From assembly GCA_963649615.1 (NCBI GenBank), contig CAVJIN010000042.1, positions 1 through 13,024 on the forward strand: a stretch of 13,024 nt of DNA, given 5' to 3'. Positions 6,717 through 13,024 of this stretch are shown in pieces; within the stretch, counting starts at the first letter, position 1; each line of letters opens with the position of its first letter. The translations under genes and the position numbers were made by a program. Origin of the DNA: UBA9732 sp963649615. GTDB lineage: Bacteria; Spirochaetota; Spirochaetia; Sphaerochaetales; Sphaerochaetaceae. Below the pieces are notes generated by a model that saw only the letters and a list, made by a program, of their open reading frames with translations, was not told where the DNA came from and made no database searches.

Positions 6717-8221
6717 TGGTTAATGACCTTTGGTATGCAGTTTACAGTATCGCTTGCAATCATGCTTATTGGATTTATTGCTTCTTGTGCATATTCCCCC
6801 GCTTTACCATTGATATAGGCTCCTGCTATTGTTGAAATTGTAAGGTTGTGACCCCAAGCACATATGGCAGAAAGAATTCCAGAAAGAACATCTCCGCTCC
6901 CAGCTGTTGCCATGCCTGCACAGCCAGCATTAGTAAGATAGGTTTCTTGTCCATTTGTAACAATTGTTGTTGGCCCTTTTAGAAGCAGAACTAGATTACA
7001 AGTCTTTTGTCTCCTGACAAATTCTTGTGCATGTATAATAGGGTTTTCTTGAATTTCATCAATCTCAAGACCAGTAAGTCTAGAAAATTCTTTCATGTGC
7101 GGGGTGAGAACTATTTGGCACTTTGCATCTGATAGTATATTGGGATTGGCTTTTTCTAGTTGGGAAAGAATGGTTAGTCCATCTGCATCAATGATAAGAC
7201 AGCCTTCATAGTTTGTCAGAATATAGAAAAGAATTTTAGATGTCTGTGATGTGACCCCAATACCCATTCCAAAAGCTATTGTTTTAACCCGTTTAATAAG
7301 TTGTTTGATTTCTTCTTCAATAAAAACAACTTCCCCATCTTTATCTGAAAGAGGGTAAATTGTGCTTTCAAGGATATGAGAAGTTACGTCATGAATTAAA
7401 GAGTTGGGAAGGGCTACTTGGACAACCCCAGCACCTGAACGCATTGCAGCATTTGCCATAGATGCAAGTTTGATTGCTCCACAGTAGCGTTTTGATCCTC
7501 CAATAAGTGCAACATAGCCATAAGAACCTTTGTTTGAAAAGTTTGGACGGGCTGTAAAGATTTCATTAAAATCATCCTTTTCAACCAACCAAAAAGGCTT
7601 TTCAATTGGAGTAATGCCAATGTCCACATTATATTTTGTTTTCATTACATCTTTTGCTTGGTTTAAGAAATGTCCTGGTTTGAAGTCTCCAATAGAAACA
7701 GTTAGGTTTGAATGAACGCAGAGTTGCGAAATGCCGTTGTCTCCATTAAGTCCACTGTTGATATCTACAGAAACAACAAAAGCATTATTTTTGTTAATTT
7801 TTGCAATTATTTGAGCTGTTAAACCTTGAACCTCACCTTTGAAGCCTGTACCTAAAATACAGTCTACAATTGTATTATAACCTGAAAAAGTAGTGTTCTC
7901 ATTGCATGATAGGACATTGATTTTATTTTCAAGACATTGCTTGAGGTAAAAGTTTCCATCTTCTGAAGTCTTCTCTGAAAGTCTAAAAATAGAGCATGAA
8001 AAACCTTTTTTATGAAGAATATTGGCAATTACATATCCGTCTCCGGCATTATTCCCAGAGCCACAAACAATTGCAATTGGTTCAATAATTTGATTTGTTT
8101 TGAGCATTGTATCTACAACTCCAACGCCCGCTCTGTACATTAATTCTTTGCCAGAAATACCACTTTCAATAGTATGTGCATCACTTTTTCTCATGTTATC
8201 AACGGAAAGAACTTTAATCAT
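6704..8221 (-). CDS. nnr: bifunctional NAD(P)H-hydrate repair enzyme (epimerase + ADP-dependent dehydratase)
   Basis: A 505-residue cytoplasmic fusion protein of normal length for the YjeF/Nnr family. The N-terminal half is the NnrE epimerase (YjeF_N): nucleotide-binding motif GSGNNAGDG (54-62), LGTGFKG (123-129) and the SVDINSGLNGD segment (151-161) with the catalytic-type Asp. The C-terminal half is the NnrD dehydratase (ribokinase-like carbohydrate kinase fold): LIGGSKRYCGA (239-249), RSGAGVV (261-267), TPHMKEFSRL (373-382) and the GSGDVLSG motif (441-448). It converts both epimers of damaged NAD(P)HX back to NAD(P)H. GGAG (8229-8232) precedes the ATG. It is divergent from the sugar kinase gene. 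The last residues (NQYFR, then TAG) run into the tandem-repeat array, so the natural C-terminus may have been altered slightly. Confidence 0.95.
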   Translation of the reverse strand: MIKVLSVDNMRKSDAHTIESGISGKELMYRAGVGVVDTMLKTNQIIEPIAIVCGSGNNAGDGYVIANILHKKGFSCSIFRLSEKTSEDGNFYLKQCLENKINVLSCNENTTFSGYNTIVDCILGTGFKGEVQGLTAQIIAKINKNNAFVVSVDINSGLNGDNGISQLCVHSNLTVSIGDFKPGHFLNQAKDVMKTKYNVDIGITPIEKPFWLVEKDDFNEIFTARPNFSNKGSYGYVALIGGSKRYCGAIKLASMANAAMRSGAGVVQVALPNSLIHDVTSHILESTIYPLSDKDGEVVFIEEEIKQLIKRVKTIAFGMGIGVTSQTSKILFYILTNYEGCLIIDADGLTILSQLEKANPNILSDAKCQIVLTPHMKEFSRLTGLEIDEIQENPIIHAQEFVRRQKTCNLVLLLKGPTTIVTNGQETYLTNAGCAGMATAGSGDVLSGILSAICAWGHNLTISTIAGAYINGKAGEYAQEAINPISMIASDTVNCIPKVINQYFR

Positions 8222-8244
8222 TTTTATGCTCCAAATCCTTTTAA

Positions 8245-8273
8245 ATATTAATGTTCTTCTTCACAACTCGCAA
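8245..8273 (-). promoter_or_regulatory. putative promoter of nnr
   Basis: On the minus strand TTGCGA (8268-8273) and TAATAT (8245-8250) are 17 bases apart, giving a start near 8238 and a short leader containing GGAG. It overlaps the divergent promoter of the kinase gene. Confidence 0.45.
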
Positions 8274-8289
8274 TACAGTGTGGTATCAT
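8260..8289 (+). promoter_or_regulatory. putative promoter of the N-acetylhexosamine kinase gene
   Basis: TTCACA (8260-8265) and TATCAT (8284-8289) are 18 bases apart. The expected start, near 8296, is only about 3 bases before the ATG at 8299, and no Shine-Dalgarno site precedes that ATG, so the message may be leaderless. The -35 regions of this promoter and that of nnr occupy 8260-8273 jointly. Confidence 0.45.
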
Positions 8290-8298
8290 GTCCCAGTT

Positions 8299-9411
8299 AT
8301 GAGCAATACCGTAAATAACCATGAAAACACTCTAATTAACACAAAGTTAGAGGACATAGCTCGAGCATTTAACCTCAATGGAGATATTATTTTAGCTGAA
8401 GTAATTTCTGCTGGAAAAGTAAATCATACTTACAAAGTTGTCCTAGAAGATTCTTTGGGCAATAAAAAATCCTACCTCTTTCAAGAAATAAACACATATG
8501 TTTTCAAAAAGCCAAAAGAGGTCATGCTGAACATTGACAAGATTATTAAGCATATAAAGAGAGAAAATCCCAACGCTATATGCTTGGAATTGCTCTATGG
8601 TTCGGATGGCAATAACTATTACATCACTGGCAATACCTTTTGGCGCATATACACATACATTGATTCAGTCTCCTACAATTCTTCAAAAGATCCCAAGATT
8701 GTTTATGATGCAGGAGTTGCATTTGGAGCCTTTCAACGGGATTTATCCAATTTTGACGCAACATTGCTTTACGAGACAATTGTAGATTTTCACAACACTC
8801 CAAAACGTTTCAAAACGTTAAAAGAGCACTATGAAAAAGACGAGCTTGGAAAAGCCGTGCAGTGTAAACCAGAAACCGAATATCTCTTTTCAATGAGAGA
8901 AAAAGCATGTATCTTGCATTCGCTTTATAAGGACGGCAAAATCCCAATGCGCGTCACCCATAATGATACAAAGATAAACAATGTATTGTTTGACAAAGAC
9001 ACCAACCAAGCAATTTGCGTGATTGATTTAGATACCGTTATGCCAGGCTTTACAGGTCACGATTTTGGAGATGCTGTACGCTCGGCTGCAAACAGCATGG
9101 GATCAGCCAGTCTTGAATTTGACAAAATTCATATTGACCTTGATATCTTCAAAGCCTTTGCAGATGGCTTCCTCCTCAAAACAAAAGAAGTCTTAACTCC
9201 TGCAGAAATCGCCTCTCTTCCAGACAGTTGCCTGGTCATGACACTTGAACTCGCCTCTAGATATATCGATGACTTTATAACTGGCGACAAATACTTTAAA
9301 GTCACTTACCCTACACAAAATCTAGATAGAGCAAGAAATCTCATAGCACTAGCCAAAGACATGGACTTAAACATGCCCCAAATGCGTCAAATTATCTCTG
9401 ACCTAACTTGA
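8299..9411 (+). CDS. phosphotransferase-family kinase, N-acetylhexosamine 1-kinase-like
   Basis: A 370-residue member of the APH/choline kinase fold. The catalytic loop is RVTHNDTKINNVLFD (218-232), followed by the metal-binding CVIDLDTVMPG (240-250) and HDFGDAVR (254-261). This combination, including THNDTK-x-NN and IDLDTVMPG, is what I know from NahK/LnpB, which phosphorylates GlcNAc/GalNAc at C1 in galacto-N-biose and mucin-glycan salvage. GKVNHTYKV (39-47) fits the glycine-rich N-lobe. No partner genes (lacto-N-biose phosphorylase, uridylyltransferase, epimerase) are seen nearby, so the exact sugar is uncertain. I chose ATG 8299 over an in-frame ATG at 8251, because the promoter-like element lies between them and the extra 16 residues look non-native. 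Stop TGA at 9409. Confidence 0.8.
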   Translation: MSNTVNNHENTLINTKLEDIARAFNLNGDIILAEVISAGKVNHTYKVVLEDSLGNKKSYLFQEINTYVFKKPKEVMLNIDKIIKHIKRENPNAICLELLYGSDGNNYYITGNTFWRIYTYIDSVSYNSSKDPKIVYDAGVAFGAFQRDLSNFDATLLYETIVDFHNTPKRFKTLKEHYEKDELGKAVQCKPETEYLFSMREKACILHSLYKDGKIPMRVTHNDTKINNVLFDKDTNQAICVIDLDTVMPGFTGHDFGDAVRSAANSMGSASLEFDKIHIDLDIFKAFADGFLLKTKEVLTPAEIASLPDSCLVMTLELASRYIDDFITGDKYFKVTYPTQNLDRARNLIALAKDMDLNMPQMRQIISDLT

Positions 9412-9420
9412 AAAGAAAAA

Positions 9421-9453
9421 AGTCCTAAGTTGCCACCCCAACAACTTAGGACT
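9421..9453 (-). terminator. rho-independent terminator of the oleate hydratase gene
   Basis: A perfect 12-base stem, AGTCCTAAGTTG (9421-9432) with CAACTTAGGACT (9442-9453), and a 9-base loop. Read on the minus strand it is followed by a T-rich tract (from the A-run 9411-9420), so it ends transcription coming from the hydratase 22 bases upstream. On the plus strand it lacks a T-tract, so it may serve the kinase gene only weakly. Confidence 0.9.
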
Positions 9454-9474
9454 CAAAAACTTACAAAATCTTAG

Positions 9475-11268
9475 TTATTTGATTAGACCACTTTCTTTTA
9501 GTAGCAGCTCAAGGTCTGTGCCTGCAACCTTCTTTGTGACAGTGTGAAGCAACTTGCGTTCCACAAGTGAGAGCTTTACCTCAGAGAGAGGCTTTTTGTC
9601 TATTCCATAGTAGCATGCACGAAGAAGTTCACGAACATCGTACTTGCTTCCCCAAACTTCAGGAACACCACGGTCAACGTTCAGTAGAGTGTATACAGAC
9701 TCCATTCCAGTTCTCATTGAATACTCAGTTGTGAAAATTGTATCTCTTGGAGTTTCAGCAAACTGTCCAAGGAAAGCAAAGTTTACAGCGCCATCTGGAA
9801 CAACCTTAGGTCTATCAGATTCCTTCCGAGGTTGGAAGAATGCATTGATATATGGCATAAAACATGTTGTAGTATTACAAGCATTATGTGCAAGAGCATC
9901 GATTTTTTCTGTAGGGACACCAATGTGGTACAACCATTCCTTACAAACTTCTTCGCCTGTGCAGTCACGCATTGCTTTCTTAACATAGTTGCCTTCTTTG
10001 TTTGTGTTAAGTGAATAAACCCAAACAAGGACCATATTCTTGTCCTGCGATTTGAACTGTGGTTGGCGATTGATTGTCCAAGAAAGATACCAGTTTTCTG
10101 TGCTGTCTTTGACAGTTACAATACCGCCAGTTGTTACCTTGCCAGAGCGAGGGTCACGCTTACAGACATTCATGATATAGTTGATGATTTCTTCATTGGA
10201 AGTAGCAACAGTGGCACTCATCCAGTTGGTTGCATCAACATCACTGCAGAAAGCATCGGGATTACCAAACTCACCATGTTTAGCCTGCTTTGCAATGGCC
10301 TTCCACATGTCCCAAGATTCGCCACAGCCATTTTTGACTTTGGACAAGTCTGGAGCGTGCGTCTGATCACCATAGCAAGAGGTGTCCGTACAGCACCCAT
10401 TGGTGATGAATACAAGATCGTCCTCAATCAAATCAATCGATTGTTCTTTGCCGTCTTTAACATAGACAATTTTCTTGGCAATTTTCTTGTTTCCTTTGGT
10501 TTCAATGACCACATTTTTCACATCCATACCATATTCAATATGAACATTGTGGGATTCAAGATATTTTACCAGTGGCAAAATCATGCTTTCATACTGATTA
10601 TATTTTGTGAAGCGCAGAGCACTGAAATCTGGAAGACCATCAATGTGGTGCACATATCTGCAAAGATATCGCTTCATTTCAAGTGCGCTTGACCATCTCT
10701 GGAAAGCAAACATTGTCTGCCAATAGAGCCAGAAATTTGTATTCCAGAAGGACTCTGGCAAGACTTCAGAAATCTTCTTATCTTCTAAGTCTTTTTCTGG
10801 AGTGATAAAGAGTTTTGACAATGCCATTGCCGATTCCTTATCCAGTGCAAACTTCTTATCTGTGTGTGCATCCTGACCTCGGTTTACGGTTGCACGGCAG
10901 AGAGAATAATTGGGGTCATGCTTATTTAGCCAGTAATATTCATCCAACACAGAAACATTAGGAGTCTCTATAGATGGAACATCGCGGAATGTGTCCCACA
11001 TGACCTCAAAATGGTTGTCCATTTCACGTCCACCACGCATGTAGAACCCTTTTGTGATATCTCTGTATCCATCACAACTTCCTCCAGCGAGCTCTAACTT
11101 CTCAAGTAGGTGAATGTGTTCGCCTTTCATCTGCCCATCTCTGACTAGATAGAAGGCAGCCGTAAGTCCAGCAAGTCCAGTCCCGATGATGTAAGCAGAT
11201 TTCTTGTCTACATCCTTAGGTTTTTCAGGATGTGCAAACGATTCATAAGTTCCAGCAGAATAATACAT
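9475..11268 (-). CDS. ohyA: oleate hydratase (MCRA family, FAD-binding)
   Basis: A 597-residue protein of full length for the 67-kDa myosin-cross-reactive-antigen family (Pfam MCRA). The N-terminus has the FAD Rossmann motif IIGTGLAGLTAAFYL (27-41), an acidic strand end HLLEK (53-57), AGGSCDG (61-67), and RGGREMDNHFE (78-88), where Glu82 corresponds to the water-activating glutamate of characterised oleate hydratases. Late landmarks include PYINAFFQPR and FAFLGQFAETPRDTIFTTEY, typical of the family. It adds water to the cis-9 double bond of oleate and related free fatty acids to give 10-hydroxy acids, usually seen as detoxifying host unsaturated fatty acids. GGAG lies 9 bases before the ATG; TATAAA (11295-11300) is a weak -10 candidate. 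A TetR-type gene lies 173 bases upstream on the same strand, and a strong terminator follows. Confidence 0.97.
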   Translation of the reverse strand: MYYSAGTYESFAHPEKPKDVDKKSAYIIGTGLAGLTAAFYLVRDGQMKGEHIHLLEKLELAGGSCDGYRDITKGFYMRGGREMDNHFEVMWDTFRDVPSIETPNVSVLDEYYWLNKHDPNYSLCRATVNRGQDAHTDKKFALDKESAMALSKLFITPEKDLEDKKISEVLPESFWNTNFWLYWQTMFAFQRWSSALEMKRYLCRYVHHIDGLPDFSALRFTKYNQYESMILPLVKYLESHNVHIEYGMDVKNVVIETKGNKKIAKKIVYVKDGKEQSIDLIEDDLVFITNGCCTDTSCYGDQTHAPDLSKVKNGCGESWDMWKAIAKQAKHGEFGNPDAFCSDVDATNWMSATVATSNEEIINYIMNVCKRDPRSGKVTTGGIVTVKDSTENWYLSWTINRQPQFKSQDKNMVLVWVYSLNTNKEGNYVKKAMRDCTGEEVCKEWLYHIGVPTEKIDALAHNACNTTTCFMPYINAFFQPRKESDRPKVVPDGAVNFAFLGQFAETPRDTIFTTEYSMRTGMESVYTLLNVDRGVPEVWGSKYDVRELLRACYYGIDKKPLSEVKLSLVERKLLHTVTKKVAGTDLELLLKESGLIK

Positions 11269-11351
11269 AATGCAAATCTCCTATGCTTTTTTTATTTATA
11301 CCTTAAATTACGTGTCTTTTATTGGGGCGACAATAAGCAATAAAAGTTGTG

Positions 11352-11417
11352 TGATAAAAGATTTATCATAGAGATTAAAATTGTATAAATTTTTATCAAA
11401 ATGGGATTTTTGATAAA
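11352..11417. promoter_or_regulatory. candidate operator region: four TGATAAA/TTTATCA heptamers
   Basis: Between the regulator and the hydratase there is a 17-base palindrome TGATAAA-AGA-TTTATCA (11352-11368) and a second inverted repeat TTTATCAAAA (11392-11401) with TTTTGATAAA (11408-11417) around a 6-base centre. Both are built from the same heptamer. The first matches the size of a TetR-family operator and overlaps a possible -10 (TATGAT on the minus strand, 11365-11370). The second could instead be a weak AT-rich hairpin after the regulator gene. Binding by the adjacent regulator is inference. Confidence 0.5.
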
Positions 11418-11418
11418 T

Positions 11419-11442
11419 TTCTTGGGAAATTTCTTGGGAAAT
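11419..11442. repeat. 12-base tandem duplication at the regulator's stop codon
   Basis: TTCTTGGGAAAT occurs twice back to back (11419-11430 and 11431-11442), the second copy ending on the first base of the plus-strand triplet that encodes the regulator's stop. Probably a slippage duplication; no function is evident. Confidence 0.7.
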
Positions 11443-11996
11443 TAATGTGCAAACCTAGCTACAGCTTTTGGAATAGAGCCCCTAATTAACTTGGCAAGAC
11501 GCTCAACAATTTCTTCCGGCTTTTCTCGCATATCGTCTCGTATCCAGTCCAACATGATTCCAATAAAAACATAAGAATAAACTTTTGCAATGAAATGTTT
11601 GTCATCATCTCGTATGGAAACTTTTGCAGCTTCTTTATCAATTACATTAAGCAAAAGATTATCAACAAGAGGTGAAAGATATTGTTCAACCTTTTCCTTT
11701 TGGACGCACCTATAAACATTCATAATAAAAGGCTTATTTTTACGCACAGCCTCAAAGATTTGTAGAAATCCCTGTTGCCAAGTGTCGTAAGTTTTCTTTT
11801 CCTCAAGAGCCTGCCGTGCATCCTCAAGGCATGACCACTCAACAAGATCGTATATATCTCTGAAATGATAATAAAACGTCATTCGATTAATACCGCAATC
11901 CTCAGCAATGTCGCTGACGGTTATTTTTGTCAGAGGTTTCTTCAAAAGAAGATTCTTAAGCGATTGTTCCAGTGCGCGCTTTGTTATCTGTGACAT
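11442..11996 (-). CDS. TetR/AcrR-family transcriptional regulator (DhaS-like)
   Basis: A 184-residue protein with an N-terminal TetR helix-turn-helix: ITVSDIAEDCGINRMTFYYH (25-44), then FRDIYDLVEW (45-54). The FYYHF-x-D-x-x-DLVEW pattern and the C-terminal layout resemble the DhaS/TetR_C_8 subgroup. It is encoded directly upstream of oleate hydratase on the same strand, and the spacer carries repeated inverted heptamers, so control of ohyA in response to fatty acids is a sensible inference. No Shine-Dalgarno site precedes the ATG; TATATT (12003-12008, minus strand) places a transcription start almost on the ATG, and GATAT-N4-ATATC (11997-12010) is a symmetric site there that could serve autoregulation. 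The ATG choice is supported by the HTH starting at the usual distance. Confidence 0.88.
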   Translation of the reverse strand: MSQITKRALEQSLKNLLLKKPLTKITVSDIAEDCGINRMTFYYHFRDIYDLVEWSCLEDARQALEEKKTYDTWQQGFLQIFEAVRKNKPFIMNVYRCVQKEKVEQYLSPLVDNLLLNVIDKEAAKVSIRDDDKHFIAKVYSYVFIGIMLDWIRDDMREKPEEIVERLAKLIRGSIPKAVARFAH

Positions 11997-12024
11997 GATA
12001 TTAATATATCACAAAATTTTGCTT

Positions 12025-12114
12025 GAAAAGTCTACTTAAATGCCCAAAAAATGGCCAAAAAAGTAGACAAGTCTACTTAAGAAGCCCAAAAAGGTGTTTT
12101 CAAGTAGACTTTTC
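12025..12114. repeat. cluster of four AAGTAGAC/GTCTACTT repeats
   Basis: The octamer occurs as GTCTACTT at 12030-12037 and 12071-12078 and as AAGTAGAC at 12061-12068 and 12102-12109. The outer copies extend to perfect 13-base inverted arms, GAAAAGTCTACTT (12025-12037) and AAGTAGACTTTTC (12102-12114). The inner two form a palindrome with a 2-base centre. There is also a direct repeat: GTCTACTTAA followed 3-4 bases later by GCCCAAAAA, at 12030-12050 and 12071-12092. It lies upstream of the TetR-type gene and covers the 3' part of the JetD-like remnant. Confidence 0.8.
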
Positions 12115-12242
12115 TTATGCTTATACATTAGAAATGATTTTGTGTGAGGAAAAAGGGATCTAAACATTCCAAGCATCTCAAAGCCATGTTCATCTAGATC
12201 CCCAAAATAGTACAGCTTTTTATTATATTGCAGAATACTCAA
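12036..12242 (-). pseudogene. remnant of a JetD-like (DUF2220, Wadjet) gene
   Basis: The frame can be read from a TTG at 12242 to a TAA at 12036 (68 codons), with a stop codon just before the TTG. Residues ~10-45 carry LYYFGDLDEHGFEML, then FRSLFPHTKSFLM, which matches the TOPRIM-like core of DUF2220/JetD proteins (YxGDxDxxGFxxL then FPHxxSxLM). JetD is the DNA-cleaving subunit of Wadjet anti-plasmid systems and is normally over 300 residues. Here all the N-terminal part is missing, and after about residue 47 the sequence runs into the AAGTAGAC repeats and loses resemblance. No JetA, JetB or JetC gene is visible. No ribosome site supports translation. I read it as a dead fragment left by rearrangement; a small independent protein is much less likely. 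Confidence 0.55.
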
Positions 12243-12843
12243 CCTTTATTGTTGCTTGATACTCTCCGGTTGCAAGAGTTTTGTCTCCAGTCCAACCAAA
12301 AGCCATCTGTAAAAGGACAGTATTCTTGGCTACAAATTGACCATTTGAATAGGTTGCTGTAAGTTCATATTTTTCTCCTGTGCTAGAAGTACCAGTGTTT
12401 GTTGGTGTAACTGTTAAAGGAGAGGATGAAACACTGTAAACGTCGTTTAAGAACCAACCGAGCTTTTGTGTTGAATTGTTTGAAGATAGCTTATTACTTG
12501 TATTTTTTAATTCTGTAGCGGTAATAGTGATTTTATAAGTTTTACTACTACGGACATCATTTGTTTGCACGACTCTAAAAAAAGCTTTAACCTCGTTTAA
12601 GAAGTTTCCATTATTGCTAGGCTGTGTAAGGTCTATGTTGGAAGATGGATTTAATGCTCCTCCAGTAGATGTTCCGTCTATCCATGAAGAAGAGGTATCA
12701 AAGGTTCCCTGAAGTTTGAAAACTGGCTCAACATCTTCCACCTTGGTTGATATTACTAAATACTCTCCTGTTTCTGCAAAAAGAACTTGGCTTGTAAAAA
12801 ACAGGACTAATGTGAAAAAGAAAATTGTAAGAAATTTTTTCAT
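12223..12843 (-). CDS. secreted beta-rich protein of unknown function
   Basis: A 206-residue protein starting with a clear Sec signal peptide: MKKF, a hydrophobic core (FFFTLVLFF), then likely cleavage after VLFA. The mature part is rich in Ser, Thr, Asn and Val with alternating hydrophobic residues (for example YKITITATEL, YELTATYSNG) and ends in a strand GEYQATIKVEYSAI, as in immunoglobulin-like or fimbrial/WxL-like surface beta-sandwiches. It has no cysteines in the mature part, no lipobox and no membrane anchor, so it is probably periplasmic or exported. I chose the ATG at 12843 because GGAG lies 7 bases before it and the signal peptide starts there; an in-frame extension to 12936 would bury the signal peptide. 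The 3' end meets the JetD remnant, whose first codons overlap it. Confidence 0.75.
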   Translation of the reverse strand: MKKFLTIFFFTLVLFFTSQVLFAETGEYLVISTKVEDVEPVFKLQGTFDTSSSWIDGTSTGGALNPSSNIDLTQPSNNGNFLNEVKAFFRVVQTNDVRSSKTYKITITATELKNTSNKLSSNNSTQKLGWFLNDVYSVSSSPLTVTPTNTGTSSTGEKYELTATYSNGQFVAKNTVLLQMAFGWTGDKTLATGEYQATIKVEYSAI

Positions 12844-13024
12844 AACATTTCTCCTAAAATTGTCAATATCCTTGGTAAAACCAAGCAACATAGTGTGGGC
12901 AATTAAGAAAATGATGTATGTTGTTGGAACAACCATGAAAAAACGAGTAGAAGTAGATGCTAAAACAGTAAATAGGATGAATGATATTGTAGCATGATTT
13001 CTTTGAGTTAAAACAAAAACCTCT
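12844..13024. other. edge region without a supported gene
   Basis: This stretch lies upstream of the secreted protein gene. It contains a 5-base inverted repeat CTTGG/CCAAG (12871-12885) and a possible minus-strand -10 TACAAT (12986-12991) with no well-spaced -35. A 20-codon plus-strand frame from 12935 (MKKRVEVDAK...) ends at a TGA at 12997 and has no support. I see no complete gene. Confidence 0.5.

Noticed and set aside
6636..6818. Plus-strand frame with repeated TNTVY residues
   Set aside because: The repeats in the translation come from the DNA tandem array; the remainder is antisense to nnr and there is no ribosome site.
8100..8318. Plus-strand frame spanning the nnr start and the kinase promoter
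   Set aside because: Overlaps the better supported nnr coding region and the kinase start in another frame; no motif.
9421..9453. Bidirectional terminator for the kinase gene and oleate hydratase
   Set aside because: The stem is perfect, but only the minus-strand side has a T-tract, so I assigned it to the hydratase alone.
10063..10692. 209-codon plus-strand frame inside the oleate hydratase gene
   Set aside because: Antisense to a full-length, motif-rich enzyme; no family resemblance.
12871..12885. CTTGG/CCAAG hairpin
   Set aside because: Only 5 base pairs, no T-tract; expected by chance.
12844..12936. N-terminal extension of the secreted protein
   Set aside because: It would bury a classical signal peptide that has its own GGAG-preceded ATG at 12843.
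12935..12997. Small plus-strand frame MKKRVEVDAK... at the right edge
   Set aside because: Only 20 codons, no Shine-Dalgarno site, and not recognised; it might be a gene start broken by a stop, but nothing supports it.

Overview
This window is AT-rich and densely packed. It reads as chromosomal sequence from an anaerobic or microaerophilic bacterium, with standard stops (TGA ends a gene) and Shine-Dalgarno sites of the GGAG/GAGG type. The last gene has a classical Sec signal peptide. The gene mix (glycerol-3-phosphate-dehydrogenase-like FAD trio, N-acetylhexosamine kinase, oleate hydratase, HipA-like kinase) would suit a host-associated spirochaete of the Treponema kind or a gut Firmicute. 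I lean towards Treponema, but this is inference; no rRNA or other marker settles it.

Layout, left to right. 1-315 (+) is the 3' end of an alpha/beta-hydrolase, overlapping tail-to-tail an APC-type amino-acid permease (274-1626, -). Upstream of the permease on the same strand is an unrecognised two-helix membrane protein (1678-2322, -). A 248-base divergent spacer holds two tandem palindromic sites. It is followed by a tightly overlapped three-gene operon (2571-5417, +): a GlpA-like FAD oxidoreductase with a BFD-type Fe-S domain, a second FAD/NAD-type oxidoreductase, and a DUF1667 protein with clustered cysteines. These three probably form one multi-subunit glycerol-3-phosphate (or related 2-hydroxyacid) oxidising complex.

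Converging on that operon is a two-gene minus-strand unit (5406-6600) that looks like a HipA kinase split into a small N-terminal-type protein and a separate catalytic protein. Its promoter lies at the edge of a tandem-repeat array (6636-6716) that also contains the stop codon of the next gene, the bifunctional NAD(P)H-hydrate repair enzyme Nnr (6704-8221, -). Nnr is divergent from an N-acetylhexosamine 1-kinase-like gene (8299-9411, +), and their putative promoters overlap.

A strong hairpin terminator (9421-9453) separates the kinase from oleate hydratase (9475-11268, -). Upstream of the hydratase, on the same strand, is a TetR/DhaS-type regulator (11442-11996, -). The spacer between them carries four copies of a heptamer (TGATAAA/TTTATCA) arranged as inverted repeats, the likely operator region. 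Beyond it are a cluster of four AAGTAGAC repeats overlapping a short remnant of a JetD-like (DUF2220) gene, then a small secreted beta-rich protein (12223-12843, -). The last ~180 bases show no convincing gene.

The most notable points are the split HipA pair without a visible HipB, the repeat array at the end of nnr that resembles a segment inside nnr, the JetD remnant with its repeats, and several genes whose predicted transcription starts lie almost on the start codon (possible leaderless mRNAs). All family names come from recognising motifs by eye; no database search was run.
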